Source: an uncultured Oscillospiraceae bacterium (GTDB lineage Bacteria > Bacillota > Clostridia > Oscillospirales > Oscillospiraceae). Taken from it: DNA of 43,522 nucleotides. Where the stretch lies: the NCBI GenBank assembly GCA_944387635.1, contig CALXFT010000014.1, forward strand, positions 1-43,522. The letters run 5' to 3'. The position numbers and the translations under genes are program-made. This document shows positions 23,900 to 32,056 of this stretch, in pieces (the stretch's first letter is position 1; each line of letters begins with the position of its first letter). The notes below the pieces were generated by a model that saw nothing but the letters and a program-made list of their open reading frames with translations, was not told the DNA's origin and searched no databases.

Positions 23900-25096
23900 T
23901 CAAAGGGCATGCAGAGCAATGGCCTGGTCCAGGATGGCGTTTGCCGCGGCCTCCTTGGACTGCAGCGGCAGCTGAAGAAGGTTTTCCCGGGTAATGATGG
24001 TGATCACGTTGGTATCCACGCCAAATCCGGCTCCGGCCTGCTTCAGGTTATTGGCACAGATCATGTCCAGGTTTTTCTTCAGAAGCTTGTCCCGGCTGTT
24101 TGCGAGCATATTCTGGGTCTCCATGGAAAAGCCGCACAGGATCTGTCCCGGCCGCTTGTGCTGCCCCAGGTAGGCCAGAATATCCTGGGTCCGCTTCAGA
24201 GGGATGGCAAGCTCGCCGTCTCTCTTTTTTACTTTTTCGTTGCTGTACTGGGCGGGGGTATAGTCCGCCACGGCGGCGGCTTTGAAGATCAGGTCCGCCT
24301 CCTGGGCATGGGTGGTCACGGCGTCAAACATGTCCTGGGCGGTGACCACAGGCACAAGGTTCACAAACGGGGGCGGCGTGACCGATGTGGGGCCGGAGAT
24401 CACCGTGACCTCCGCGCCCCGGAGCATTGCCATTTTTCCGATGGCGTAACCCATCTTGCCGGTAGAATGGTTGGTCAGATACCGGACCGGGTCCAGCGGC
24501 TCCTGGGTGGGTCCCGCGGTGACAAGAACCCTTTTCCCCGCCAGATCGTGAGGCAGGGCCAAATGGCGCAGGATATGCTGCATCAGCGCCTCCGGCTCCG
24601 GGAGCTTTCCCTTGCCCACCGCGCCGCAGGCCAGCCGGCCGGAAGCGGGTTCAATCACTTCCCATCCGTATTTTTTCAGAAGGCCAAGATTGTCCTGGGT
24701 CACGGAATTTTCGTACATGTTGGTATTCATAGACGGGCAGATGAGCTTCGGACAGCGGCAGGCCAGGGCGGTGGTTGTCAGCATGTCGTCAGCCAACCCA
24801 TGGGCCAGCTTGGCGCAAACATTGGCGGTGGCCGGGGCGACGATCACCAGATCGGTACGGTCGGCCAGGGCGATGTGCTCCACCTGATGCGTGAAGTTTC
24901 GATCAAAGGTATCCACCATGACACGGCGGCAGGTAAGCTGCTCAAAGGTCAGAGGGGTGATAAACTGAGTCGCGTTCCGCGTCATAACCACCTCTACGGC
25001 GGCATGCTGCTTTTGCAGGGCCGAGGCCAGGGCCGCCGCTTTGTACGCGGCAATGCCGCCGGTCACCCCCAAAAGGATGGTTTTTCCTTTCAGCAT
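23900..25096 (-). CDS. coaBC: Phosphopantothenoylcysteine decarboxylase/synthetase CoaBC
   Basis: A 398-residue bifunctional CoA-synthesis enzyme (Dfp). The N-terminal flavin-dependent CoaC half shows GGIAAYKAA, the HQVEHIALAD active-site His segment, SMNTNMYENSVTQ and the GRLACG Cys. The CoaB half (from about 190) shows VLVTAGPTQEPLDPVRYLTNHSTG, the AAVADYTP stretch and KVKK. Its length is normal. It diverges from panT-coaX, which supplies pantothenate and phosphorylates it, so the three genes cover uptake, first and middle steps of CoA synthesis. Confidence 0.95.
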   Translation of the reverse strand: MLKGKTILLGVTGGIAAYKAAALASALQKQHAAVEVVMTRNATQFITPLTFEQLTCRRVMVDTFDRNFTHQVEHIALADRTDLVIVAPATANVCAKLAHGLADDMLTTTALACRCPKLICPSMNTNMYENSVTQDNLGLLKKYGWEVIEPASGRLACGAVGKGKLPEPEALMQHILRHLALPHDLAGKRVLVTAGPTQEPLDPVRYLTNHSTGKMGYAIGKMAMLRGAEVTVISGPTSVTPPPFVNLVPVVTAQDMFDAVTTHAQEADLIFKAAAVADYTPAQYSNEKVKKRDGELAIPLKRTQDILAYLGQHKRPGQILCGFSMETQNMLANSRDKLLKKNLDMICANNLKQAGAGFGVDTNVITIITRENLLQLPLQSKEAAANAILDQAIALHAL

Positions 25097-25128
25097 AGCG
25101 TTCCTCCTGTGTATTTTTTGTTTGTGTT

Positions 25129-25157
25129 ATTATACTCTTTTTGGTGAAGCCTGTAAA
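25129..25157 (-). promoter_or_regulatory. Promoter of coaBC
   Basis: Minus-strand TTTACA (complement of 25152-25157), 17-base spacer, TATAAT (complement of 25129-25134). Confidence 0.75.
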
Positions 25158-25200
25158 GCGGGATTTCCAACGGCCCGGCAAACCTGTGAAAGAAAATTAC

Positions 25201-25229
25201 TTGTAATTTATGAGTGATACTGGTATAAT
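25201..25229 (+). promoter_or_regulatory. Promoter of panT-coaX
   Basis: TTGTAA (25201-25206), 17-base spacer, extended -10 TGG and TATAAT (25224-25229). The leader of about 70 bases has short complementary segments (CCTCT/AGAGG, GGAAC/GTTCC) but no recognisable riboswitch. Confidence 0.75.
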
Positions 25230-25306
25230 ACCCTCTGGAACTGAGAGGTTCCAAATATGCGCTGTATCCTTCGATATGAGGAACGGCAGCAGGAGGTAAA
25301 CTTAAC

Positions 25307-25939
25307 ATGAAGAAAACCAATGGAAACACCCGGAATATGGCAATCCTTGCCATGCTCTGCGGTGTGCTTTTGGTCATGGGCCTGACGGGGATCGGATTTA
25401 TCCCCCTGCCGGTGATCAAGGCAACCACCATGCACATCCCTGTGATCCTGGGAGCGATTTTGCTGGGTCCGGGCGCGGGAGCCGTTTTGGGCGGCGTTTT
25501 TGGACTGTGCTCCGTATGGGTCAACACCACGTATCCGGGACTGCTGTCCTTTGCCTTTTCTCCGTTTATGTCCACGGAGGGGCTGGTCGGCTGCCTGAAG
25601 AGTCTGTGGATCGGCCTTGGGTGCCGGATTCTCTTCGGATTCCTTGCCGGATGGATTTGGCGGCTGGTGAAAAAATTCTGTCATCGGGACTATGCCGCAT
25701 TGCCCATTACGGCGGTGCTGTCCACCCTATGCCATACCGCTCTGGTAATGGGAAGTATCTATATTCTTTTGGCGCAGCAGTATGCCGAAGCGAAAAATGT
25801 CGCGCTGACGGCGGTTTTTGGCCTGGTTATGGGTACTGTCACCGCCTCCGGCATTCCGGAGGCCATTCTGGCCGCGATCCTGGTGACGGTCATCGGCAAA
25901 GCACTGCTTCGGCTGATGGAACGGATGAACTTACGATAA
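25307..25939 (+). CDS. panT: ECF transporter S component for pantothenate, PanT type
   Basis: A 210-residue membrane protein with about six helices and the S-component pattern of the PanT group: N-terminal MAILAMLCGVLLVMGLTGIGFIP, IKATTMHIPVILGAILLGP, and a Gly-rich GAGAVLGGVFGL segment. It would use shared EcfA/A'/T energising units encoded elsewhere. The start ATG follows AGGAGG at 7 bases. The assignment to pantothenate rests on family likeness and on coaX 11 bases downstream and coaBC divergent. Confidence 0.8.
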   Translation: MKKTNGNTRNMAILAMLCGVLLVMGLTGIGFIPLPVIKATTMHIPVILGAILLGPGAGAVLGGVFGLCSVWVNTTYPGLLSFAFSPFMSTEGLVGCLKSLWIGLGCRILFGFLAGWIWRLVKKFCHRDYAALPITAVLSTLCHTALVMGSIYILLAQQYAEAKNVALTAVFGLVMGTVTASGIPEAILAAILVTVIGKALLRLMERMNLR

Positions 25940-25950
25940 GGAGAATGACT

Positions 25951-26718
25951 ATGCTGCTTGCCATCGACATCGGAAATACCAACCTTGTGATCGGCTGCTT
26001 TCAGGACGATCAGCTTTTATTCAAAGCGCGGATCGCCACCGACCGCGCCAGGACCTCTGATCAATACGGTGTGGAGATCAAGAATATGCTCGAGGCCTAC
26101 GGCTTCCGGATCTCCCAGATCGACGACTGCATCATTTCTTCTGTGGTCCCGCCGGTGTTCAACTCGGTTCGGACCGGCGTTATCAAAATCATCGGAAAGC
26201 AGCCTATGGTGGTGGGGCCAGGTCTGAAAACCGGGCTGAACATTCAGATGGATGTGCCGTCCCAAGTGGGCAGCGACCGGATTGTGATCGCCGTGGCGGC
26301 CCTGGCTGAATACACGGCGCCGATGATCCTGATGGATCTGGGAACCGCCACGACCATTGAGGTTGTGGAGCCGGAAAACCGGTATATGGGAGGCGTGATC
26401 CTTCCCGGCGTCAAAGTGTCCCTGGACGCGCTGACCAGCCGCACCGCCCAGCTTCCCGGCATCAGCCTGGACAGTCCCAAGCACGTCATCGGCAAAAATA
26501 CCGTGGACTGCATGCGCAGCGGGATCATGTACGGTACCGCCGCCATGCTGGACGGGCTGATCGAACGGATGGAAGCGGAACTGGGACACACGGCCACGCT
26601 GATCGCCACCGGCGGCATGGCGCAATTCGTCACGCCGTTGTGCAAACGCGAGATCATTCTGGAGAAGAACCTGCTTTTGAAAGGTCTCAACATTCTGTAC
26701 CATAAGAACAAGCGATAA
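25951..26718 (+). CDS. coaX: Type III pantothenate kinase CoaX
   Basis: A 255-residue ASKHA-fold kinase making 4'-phosphopantothenate. Motifs present: DIGNTN near the N-terminus, GSDRI, the MDLGTATTIEV phosphate loop, GGVILPGV and ATGGMA. The ATG at 25951 has AAGGAG at 7 bases; the ATG six bases earlier is too close to that site. Its length is typical of the family. It is co-transcribed with panT and ends at a clear terminator. Confidence 0.95.
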   Translation: MLLAIDIGNTNLVIGCFQDDQLLFKARIATDRARTSDQYGVEIKNMLEAYGFRISQIDDCIISSVVPPVFNSVRTGVIKIIGKQPMVVGPGLKTGLNIQMDVPSQVGSDRIVIAVAALAEYTAPMILMDLGTATTIEVVEPENRYMGGVILPGVKVSLDALTSRTAQLPGISLDSPKHVIGKNTVDCMRSGIMYGTAAMLDGLIERMEAELGHTATLIATGGMAQFVTPLCKREIILEKNLLLKGLNILYHKNKR

Positions 26719-26729
26719 GATTTTCTGTC

Positions 26730-26765
26730 ACGACCCGGACGCCGTACGCGCCCGGGTCGTTTTTT
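26730..26765 (+). terminator. Terminator of panT-coaX
   Basis: A 9-bp stem ACGACCCGG (26730-26738) / CCGGGTCGT (26752-26760) followed by a T-run. Confidence 0.85.
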
Positions 26766-26820
26766 GCCCGGAAGCATACTGGGAAAGCATCCGTCATAGG
26801 CTTTTCCAGGAGTGATGCAA

Positions 26821-27648
26821 ATGATGTGTGCTTGGAATGAGCTGATTGGGATCTTGCCCCTGTGGATGCGGCAGGAGGTCGACCAAAGCGGAAAAGCCGA
26901 CGCCCAGGAACTCAGGCTTCGTTTAAAAGGACCTCCGGAGCTGGTGCTGGAAGGGACAAGCCGGTGGCTGGAGGGGACGGTGACCAGAGAGGATCTGTGC
27001 TTTGTAATCAATACCGCCAGTCGGTATTCCCCCTGGGCGGCCAGCACGTCGGCACAGGGATATCTGACCGCCCCCGGAGGCCACCGCATTGGCTTGTGTG
27101 GAGAAACGATCCTTCGCAATGGCGCGGCGGATGGGTTCCGGGAAGTCAGCTCTCTGTGCATCCGGATTGCCAGAGATTTTCCCGGCGTGGCCAAGGCCGC
27201 TGCCGGATGCGGCGGATCCGTGCTGATCTTGGGTGCTCCGGGATGGGGGAAGACCACCTTGCTGCGGGACCTGTCCAGGCAGATGGCGGATACAGAGCAG
27301 GTATGTGTGATCGATGAGCGAGGAGAACTGTTTCCGAATGGATTCCGGCGTGGGAAACGCATGGATATTCTGAGCGGATGCCCGAAGTCCCAGGGGATAT
27401 TGATGGCCCTGCGCACCATGGGACCTGACTGCATCACGGTGGACGAAATCACCCAAACAGAGGATTGCAATGCTTTGATCCAGGCGGCGCATTGCGGCGT
27501 GCGTCTGTTGGCGACTGCCCACGGAACTTCCCTGCGGGAGATCCGCCGCCGTCCGATCTACCGGCAACTGCTGGAGCAGTCCGTTTTTGACACCTTACTT
27601 GTCTTACGAAAGGACAAAACCTACAGAGGGGAGGCTCTGACAGGATGA
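26821..27648 (+). CDS. spoIIIAA: Stage III sporulation protein AA (ATPase)
   Basis: A 275-residue secretion-type ATPase of the A-Q feeding channel between mother cell and forespore. Walker A is GAPGWGKT (138-145), followed by the VIDERGEL Walker B-like motif and TVDEI. Two other starts exist just upstream (26812, 26815); the ATG at 26821 is preferred because AGGAG lies 8 bases away. First gene of a complete eight-gene operon whose reading frames overlap or abut. The operon is expected to be under sigma-E, but no convincing sigma-E box was found. Confidence 0.93.
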   Translation: MMCAWNELIGILPLWMRQEVDQSGKADAQELRLRLKGPPELVLEGTSRWLEGTVTREDLCFVINTASRYSPWAASTSAQGYLTAPGGHRIGLCGETILRNGAADGFREVSSLCIRIARDFPGVAKAAAGCGGSVLILGAPGWGKTTLLRDLSRQMADTEQVCVIDERGELFPNGFRRGKRMDILSGCPKSQGILMALRTMGPDCITVDEITQTEDCNALIQAAHCGVRLLATAHGTSLREIRRRPIYRQLLEQSVFDTLLVLRKDKTYRGEALTG

Positions 27649-28157
27649 GCTTAAAATGGATTGGCGCCATAATGGTGATCACCGGATGCACAGGATTCGG
27701 GTTGACCATTGCCGCTGGGTATCGCAGGGAGGTTGGGCTGTTGGACCGGCTTCTGCGGGCCCTTCAAGCTATGCGTTGGGAATTGCAGTATCAACTGACG
27801 CCGCTTCCGGAGCTTTGCCGCAAAGCGGGAACCGACGCAGGCGGTCCGATTGGGGAGGTCCTGGCGGCCCTTGCCAAGGAGCTGGACCGAAATAATATCC
27901 CGGAAGTCAACATCTGTATGCGATCCGCCCTGGAAGGCGCGGGGGATCTTCCGCCGTCGGTGCGCAGGCTTCTGATGCAGCTTGGCCGGACCTTGGGACG
28001 ATACGATCTTCCGGGTCAGCTCCAAGGGCTCCGGGCCGTGCAAAGCGCCTGTGAAAAACGGCTTTCCTTCCTGCAAAAAAACCGGGATGTTCGATTGAGA
28101 AGCTATCAGACCCTGGCCGTCTGCGCCGGTGTGGCTTTGGCCATTTTATTTATATGA
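27645..28157 (+). CDS. spoIIIAB: Stage III sporulation protein AB
   Basis: A 170-residue protein with one membrane helix at each end and a cytosolic helical middle, containing LRALQAMRWELQYQLTPLPELC typical of SpoIIIAB, which resembles GspF-type platform proteins. It overlaps the AA stop by 4 bases (ATGA). Confidence 0.9.
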   Translation: MSLKWIGAIMVITGCTGFGLTIAAGYRREVGLLDRLLRALQAMRWELQYQLTPLPELCRKAGTDAGGPIGEVLAALAKELDRNNIPEVNICMRSALEGAGDLPPSVRRLLMQLGRTLGRYDLPGQLQGLRAVQSACEKRLSFLQKNRDVRLRSYQTLAVCAGVALAILFI

Positions 28158-28354
28158 GTATGGACATTGACCTGATTTTCAAAATCGCGGCCATTGGCAT
28201 CATCGTCTCGATCCTGAACCAGGTGCTCTCCCGTTCTGGGCGGGAGGAGCAGGCCACCATGACAAGTCTTGCCGGTCTTGTGGTGGTCCTGATGATGCTG
28301 GCCCAAAAGATCGCCGATCTGTTTGATCTGGTGAAGACACTGTTTGAATTCTGA
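28154..28354 (+). CDS. spoIIIAC: Stage III sporulation protein AC
   Basis: A 66-residue two-helix membrane protein with IDLIFKIAAIGIIVSILNQVL and a C-terminal LFDLVKTLFEF, the standard SpoIIIAC pattern and length. Start and stop overlap both neighbours. Confidence 0.92.
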   Translation: MSMDIDLIFKIAAIGIIVSILNQVLSRSGREEQATMTSLAGLVVVLMMLAQKIADLFDLVKTLFEF

Positions 28355-28749
28355 TGGCACTGTTCTGGAAAGCGGCTGCGGCGGTGCTCCTGGCTGTGAT
28401 ACTGGGACTGACAGTTGGCAGACAGGAGAAGGATATCGCCCTTATGCTGACCCTTGCGGTATGCTGCATGATTTGCTTCATTGCCGTATTTTACCTGGAA
28501 CCGGTGCTGGACCTGCTCTGGGAGTGGGTGGAGTTGGGAGGCCTGGACGATGAAATACTCCGGAGCCTTCTCAAAGCGGTGGGGATCGCCCTGGTCGCCC
28601 AGACCGCCGGCCAGATCTGCAGCGACGCGGGAAACGCATCCATGGCCAGGACGATGCAAATGCTGGGATCGGCGGCGATCCTGTACCTCTGCGTACCCTT
28701 ATTTCAAGCCTTTATGAATTTTATACGGGAGATCCTGGGACAGTTATGA
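28354..28749 (+). CDS. spoIIIAD: Stage III sporulation protein AD
   Basis: A 131-residue membrane protein with about four helices and the KAVGIALVAQTAGQICSDAG motif characteristic of SpoIIIAD. Its start overlaps the AC stop (TGATG) and its stop overlaps AE. Confidence 0.92.
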   Translation: MALFWKAAAAVLLAVILGLTVGRQEKDIALMLTLAVCCMICFIAVFYLEPVLDLLWEWVELGGLDDEILRSLLKAVGIALVAQTAGQICSDAGNASMARTMQMLGSAAILYLCVPLFQAFMNFIREILGQL

Positions 28750-29792
28750 AACAAATGACATTACTTTTTGCTCTGCTGCTGGTATTTTTCCTTGCCATAC
28801 CGGCGTCAGCGGTGGAGATCACGGCTCCGGAAGCCCCGGAGTCAGCCAAGGACCATATGCCCCAGGAGACGGATTCCTTCGGAGAAGCCCTGTGGCAGCT
28901 TCTGGGATCGGTGCTGAAAACCCTGCGCCCGGATCTGAAGGCGGCCTGCGGTGTCAGCCTGTCTGTGATTACGGCGGTCCTGATCGTCAGTCTGCTTCGC
29001 ACATTCTCCGGAAGCGTAAAGTCCGTGTCCGAATTGGGCGGATGCGTCGTGATCGCCGGACTCCTGTTTCGGAACGCGGACACCATGATCGCCCAGGGAA
29101 CGCAAACCATACGGCAGCTCAGCGACTACGGAAAACTTCTGTGGCCGGTCATGACCGCCGCTATGGCCGCCCAAGGCGGCGTGACCACATCGGCGGCTCT
29201 GTATACCGCTACCGCGGGCTTTGACGCGATTCTGAGCAGCCTGATCTCCCGGGTCCTTGCGCCGATGATCTATCCGTTCCTGGCCCTCTCCCTGGGCAAC
29301 AGCGCGGTGGGAGAGGACATTCTCGGAAAAATGCGGGATCTGCTGAAGAATTCGATCAGTTGGTGCCTGAAGACGCTGCTCACCGTATTCACCACCTACA
29401 TGAGCATCACCGGGGTTGTCAGCGGAACCACGGACGCCGTGGCTCTGAAGGCGGCAAGAGTTGCCATTTCTTCCATGGTGCCGGTGGTAGGCGGGATCTT
29501 GTCCGACGCTTCGGAATCTGTCCTTGTCAGCACGGAGCTGGCGAAGAATACAGCCGGAGTCTACGGCATCCTTGCTGTACTTGCGGCGTTTCTGGAACCG
29601 TTCTTCCGAATCGGCATCCAGTATCTGGTTTTGAAAGCCACGGCAGCCGTCTGCGGACTGTTTGGCACCAAAAGGATCACAGATCTGATCGGGGATTTTT
29701 CCTGCGCCATGGGGCTCCTGCTGGCAATGACCGGATCTGTATGTCTGATGCTGCTGATCAGTACGGTATGCTTTATGAAGGGAGTGGGATAG
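28746..29792 (+). CDS. spoIIIAE: Stage III sporulation protein AE
   Basis: A 348-residue protein with a signal peptide (ending near PASAVE) and several membrane helices in the C-terminal two thirds. It carries the SSMVPVVGGILSDASESVL and RIGIQYLVLKATAAVCGLFG segments typical of SpoIIIAE. It is somewhat short for the family, mainly in the N-terminal region before the first core helix. Confidence 0.92.
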   Translation: MKQMTLLFALLLVFFLAIPASAVEITAPEAPESAKDHMPQETDSFGEALWQLLGSVLKTLRPDLKAACGVSLSVITAVLIVSLLRTFSGSVKSVSELGGCVVIAGLLFRNADTMIAQGTQTIRQLSDYGKLLWPVMTAAMAAQGGVTTSAALYTATAGFDAILSSLISRVLAPMIYPFLALSLGNSAVGEDILGKMRDLLKNSISWCLKTLLTVFTTYMSITGVVSGTTDAVALKAARVAISSMVPVVGGILSDASESVLVSTELAKNTAGVYGILAVLAAFLEPFFRIGIQYLVLKATAAVCGLFGTKRITDLIGDFSCAMGLLLAMTGSVCLMLLISTVCFMKGVG

Positions 29793-30265
29793 TGGATTGG
29801 CTTGGTCAGTATGTACTTTCCGTAAGCGCGGCAGCCTTGATTTGCGGGATCGTCACCGGCTTGACGGAAACGACCCCGGCAAAGGACATCATTCGTTTGA
29901 TGTGCGGATTGGCTCTGGCGATCCAGATCCTTTCTCCGTTGGGGGATCTGGATATCCAGGCGCTGGAAGAGTTCGCGCTTTCTTACGAGGCGGATGGGTT
30001 CGAGGCGGCGGCAATGGGTGAAAACATGGCCCGGGCATCTGCTGAGGATATCATAAAGGCAAAGACTGAAGCATATATTTTGGACAAAGCGGCCGCGGTG
30101 AATGCCACGATCACCGCAGACGTGACCTTGTGTCAGGACGGTCTGCCCGTTCCGGTGTCGGTAAGTCTCCGCGGCAGCGTGTCCCCTTACGCCAGAAAGG
30201 CCCTGGAGGACTATATTCAAAAGGAACTGGGGATACCAAAGGAGAATCAGCTATGGACTGGGTAA
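29792..30265 (+). CDS. spoIIIAF: Stage III sporulation protein AF
   Basis: A 157-residue protein with two N-terminal helices and a soluble ring-building-type domain ending in YIQKELGIP. The GTG at 29792 overlaps the AE stop by one base and has GGGAGTGG upstream. The upstream open frame seen in this reading frame lies inside AE and is rejected. Its 3' end overlaps AG by 13 bases. Confidence 0.88.
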   Translation: MDWLGQYVLSVSAAALICGIVTGLTETTPAKDIIRLMCGLALAIQILSPLGDLDIQALEEFALSYEADGFEAAAMGENMARASAEDIIKAKTEAYILDKAAAVNATITADVTLCQDGLPVPVSVSLRGSVSPYARKALEDYIQKELGIPKENQLWTG

Positions 30266-30759
30266 ATATCAAAAGAAAAGGCATAGATTTCCTGGTAAAA
30301 TATCGCCTGGTTTTTCTTATAGCGCTGATCGGAGTATTTCTGATGTCTTTGCCGGAAAGTGAGGCGGAACAGGCACCCCAAACGCCGCAGCTCACAACCG
30401 GCGAAGAATCTTCCGATCTCCAGGTCTCGCTGGAACAGATCCTTGGAAGGGTTGCCGGGGCAGGGGAGGTGGAGGTACTTTTGACCCAGGCGGCCGGTGA
30501 ACAGACCATTTACCAAGTCGATGACGACCGCTCAGAAGAGGATCAAAGCAAGAGCATCCGCCGGGAAACTGTGCTGATTACCAACTCGGCACGGGAGGAA
30601 ACCGGCCTGGTCCAGCAAGTGATCCCGCCGGTATATCAGGGGGCGATCATTTTGTGCCAGGGGGCAGACAGTGCTCAGGTAAGGCTTGCCATTGTGGGAG
30701 CTGTGGCCAACGCCACTGGTTTGACCTCGGATAAGATCAGTGTTTTAAAAATGAAATGA
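30253..30759 (+). CDS. spoIIIAG: Stage III sporulation protein AG
   Basis: A 168-residue protein with one membrane helix (about 17-37), an acidic linker and a ring-building motif domain (LEQILGRVAGAGEVEVLLTQ … IPPVYQGAIILCQGADS). SpoIIIAG forms the large ring of the channel. The ATG at 30253 is preceded by AAAGGAG. Confidence 0.9.
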   Translation: MDWVNIKRKGIDFLVKYRLVFLIALIGVFLMSLPESEAEQAPQTPQLTTGEESSDLQVSLEQILGRVAGAGEVEVLLTQAAGEQTIYQVDDDRSEEDQSKSIRRETVLITNSAREETGLVQQVIPPVYQGAIILCQGADSAQVRLAIVGAVANATGLTSDKISVLKMK

Positions 30760-30774
30760 ATAGGAGGCAATACT

Positions 30775-31341
30775 ATGAAAGTTTGGAAGAAGAACATGGT
30801 GGCTGCCGCGGTCCTGGTAACGGTCTGCGCGGGGATCTACGTCAATTGGTTCTATACCGAGCAGGCTACAACCGCCCAGCTGGAGGACACCCTGGACGTG
30901 GAGAAGGTTATGTCTGACGACGCGCTGGTTCTCAGTGAAGATATGGAGGCGATCTCCGCCGGAGAAGAGGTGGATACCACGGCCTCGGATTATTTTGCCG
31001 CCGTTCGTCTCTCACGGCAGCAAGCCAGGGACAACGCGGTCAATCTTCTGCAGGAGGCCATGTCCTATGAGGATTTGGAAACTGGTTCGAAGGATGTGGA
31101 ATCGGCCATGGAGCTGGAGCAGATCATTCAGACTGCCCTCAGCGAGGCGCAGATTGAGAGTCTGATCATTGCCAAGGGCTATGCCGACTGCGTAGCCTAC
31201 ATGTCCGGCGAAGGGATCTCCGTTGCCGTCGCCTCCCCGGAGGGTGGTTTGCAGCAGGCGGATGTGGCCGTGATCGCAGATATCGTCATGACCCAGTCGG
31301 ACTATTCCCTGGAAGACATCCGGGTCGTAGAGGTGCAGTGA
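30775..31341 (+). CDS. spoIIIAH: Stage III sporulation protein AH
   Basis: A 188-residue protein with an N-terminal membrane helix (about 8-26), an acidic linker, a helix starting YFAAVRLSRQQARDNAVNLLQEAM and a C-terminal beta-rich domain. This is the SpoIIIAH channel subunit that binds SpoIIQ across the forespore membranes. ATG with AGGAGG at 6 bases. Last gene of the operon. Confidence 0.92.
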   Translation: MKVWKKNMVAAAVLVTVCAGIYVNWFYTEQATTAQLEDTLDVEKVMSDDALVLSEDMEAISAGEEVDTTASDYFAAVRLSRQQARDNAVNLLQEAMSYEDLETGSKDVESAMELEQIIQTALSEAQIESLIIAKGYADCVAYMSGEGISVAVASPEGGLQQADVAVIADIVMTQSDYSLEDIRVVEVQ

Positions 31342-31363
31342 AGAAAGCAGTCCTGAACATGCC

Positions 31364-31396
31364 CCTGCTCCCTTTGCCGCAAGGCAGGGGAGCAGG
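31364..31396 (+). terminator. Probable terminator of the spoIIIA operon
   Basis: Stem CCTGCTCCC (31364-31372) / GGGAGCAGG (31388-31396) with an inner TGCC/GGCA helix, 22 bases past the AH stop. A T-rich stretch follows only after several bases. Confidence 0.55.
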
Positions 31397-31433
31397 TACA
31401 GTGATTTTACAAAAGATTTTCCCATTTTACTTA

Positions 31434-31462
31434 TTGACATGCGGCGGTTTATCCGATATAAT
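31434..31462 (+). promoter_or_regulatory. Consensus promoter of tRNA-Pro
   Basis: TTGACA (31434-31439), 17-base spacer, TATAAT (31457-31462): exact sigma-A consensus, 11 bases before the tRNA. Confidence 0.9.
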
Positions 31463-31473
31463 ATTCAAGATTT

Positions 31474-31550
31474 CGGGGTGTGGCGAAGCTTGGTATCGCG
31501 CTTGGTTCGGGTCCAAGAGGCCTCGGGTTCGAATCCCGACACTCCGACCA
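31474..31550 (+). tRNA. tRNA-Pro (anticodon CGG)
   Basis: A 77-nt cloverleaf: acceptor CGGGGTG/CACTCCG (one G-T wobble), D stem GCGA/TCGC, anticodon stem CTTGG/CCAAG around TTCGGGT with anticodon CGG at 31508-31510, T stem TCGGG/CCCGA with loop TTCGAAT, and encoded CCA. It has its own promoter and terminator. Confidence 0.97.
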
Positions 31551-31554
31551 GGCA

Positions 31555-31585
31555 GGGCCTGGAGCCAATGTGCTCCGGGCCTTTT
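31555..31585 (+). terminator. Terminator of tRNA-Pro
   Basis: Stem GGCCTGGAGC (31556-31565) / GCTCCGGGCC (31572-31581) with one wobble, followed by TTTT. Confidence 0.8.
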
Positions 31586-31860
31586 GCTTTGCTTGGGATT
31601 TCCTGCCCGGTAACGGGACAAATCCTGTAATTACACTCGGACAAAACAATGATAATCCGAACTACATTATCCAAGTGGGTAATGTAGTTTGGAGCCTAAA
31701 CTCTCCCGGAATTATCCTATACAAAATAAAAACGCTTAAAACTTAATGAGAATTCAACAACAAGCAAGAAAAGCAGAACAAATCGCAATAAAAAACGGCT
31801 GGATTACCAAAACCAAGGTAATCCAGCCAAAATAATTTTATACGCAATTTCTTGAAAGAG
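31586..31860. other. AT-rich intergenic segment with hairpins
   Basis: No gene. A perfect 10-bp inverted repeat lies at 31660-31669 / 31680-31689 (AACTACATTA/TAATGTAGTT). A perfect 12-bp stem at 31797-31808 / 31817-31828 is followed on the minus strand by a six-T run, so it can terminate minus-strand transcription from the transposase remnant or the aldolase gene. Confidence 0.55.
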
Positions 31861-32040
31861 CTATTTTGAGACAGCGCCTTTCTTTTGGAGATTTTTTACA
31901 GCCCCGTCTCTGACTTTTTGCGGTTGTCAGCTGCGGGGCATGACTTTTCTCCAGCCATGACGGTGCAGATCATAGTAAATCTGGCTGGTGCCAATGGAGT
32001 GGCTGCATTTGGGGGTGATCCCATATACTATGCCTTTTTT
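31861..32040 (-). pseudogene. Decayed IS630-family transposase remnant
   Basis: On the minus strand one frame reads SHSIGTSQIYYDLHRHGWRK and then VMPRS before an internal stop, followed by a Lys/Gln-rich stretch to a second stop at 31861. The YxDLHRHGWRKVMPRS block is typical of the end of the N-terminal DNA-binding part of IS630-type transposases. The catalytic DDE domain is missing. The remnant ends 17 bases before the stop of the aldolase gene, marking old insertion activity at the border of the accessory segment. Confidence 0.6.
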
Positions 32041-32056
32041 CTGTCGTGCGGAATTG

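Noticed and set aside
31474-31550. tRNA-Pro as attachment site of an integrative element
   Set aside because: No second copy of the tRNA 3' end is found elsewhere in the window and no integrase gene is present.
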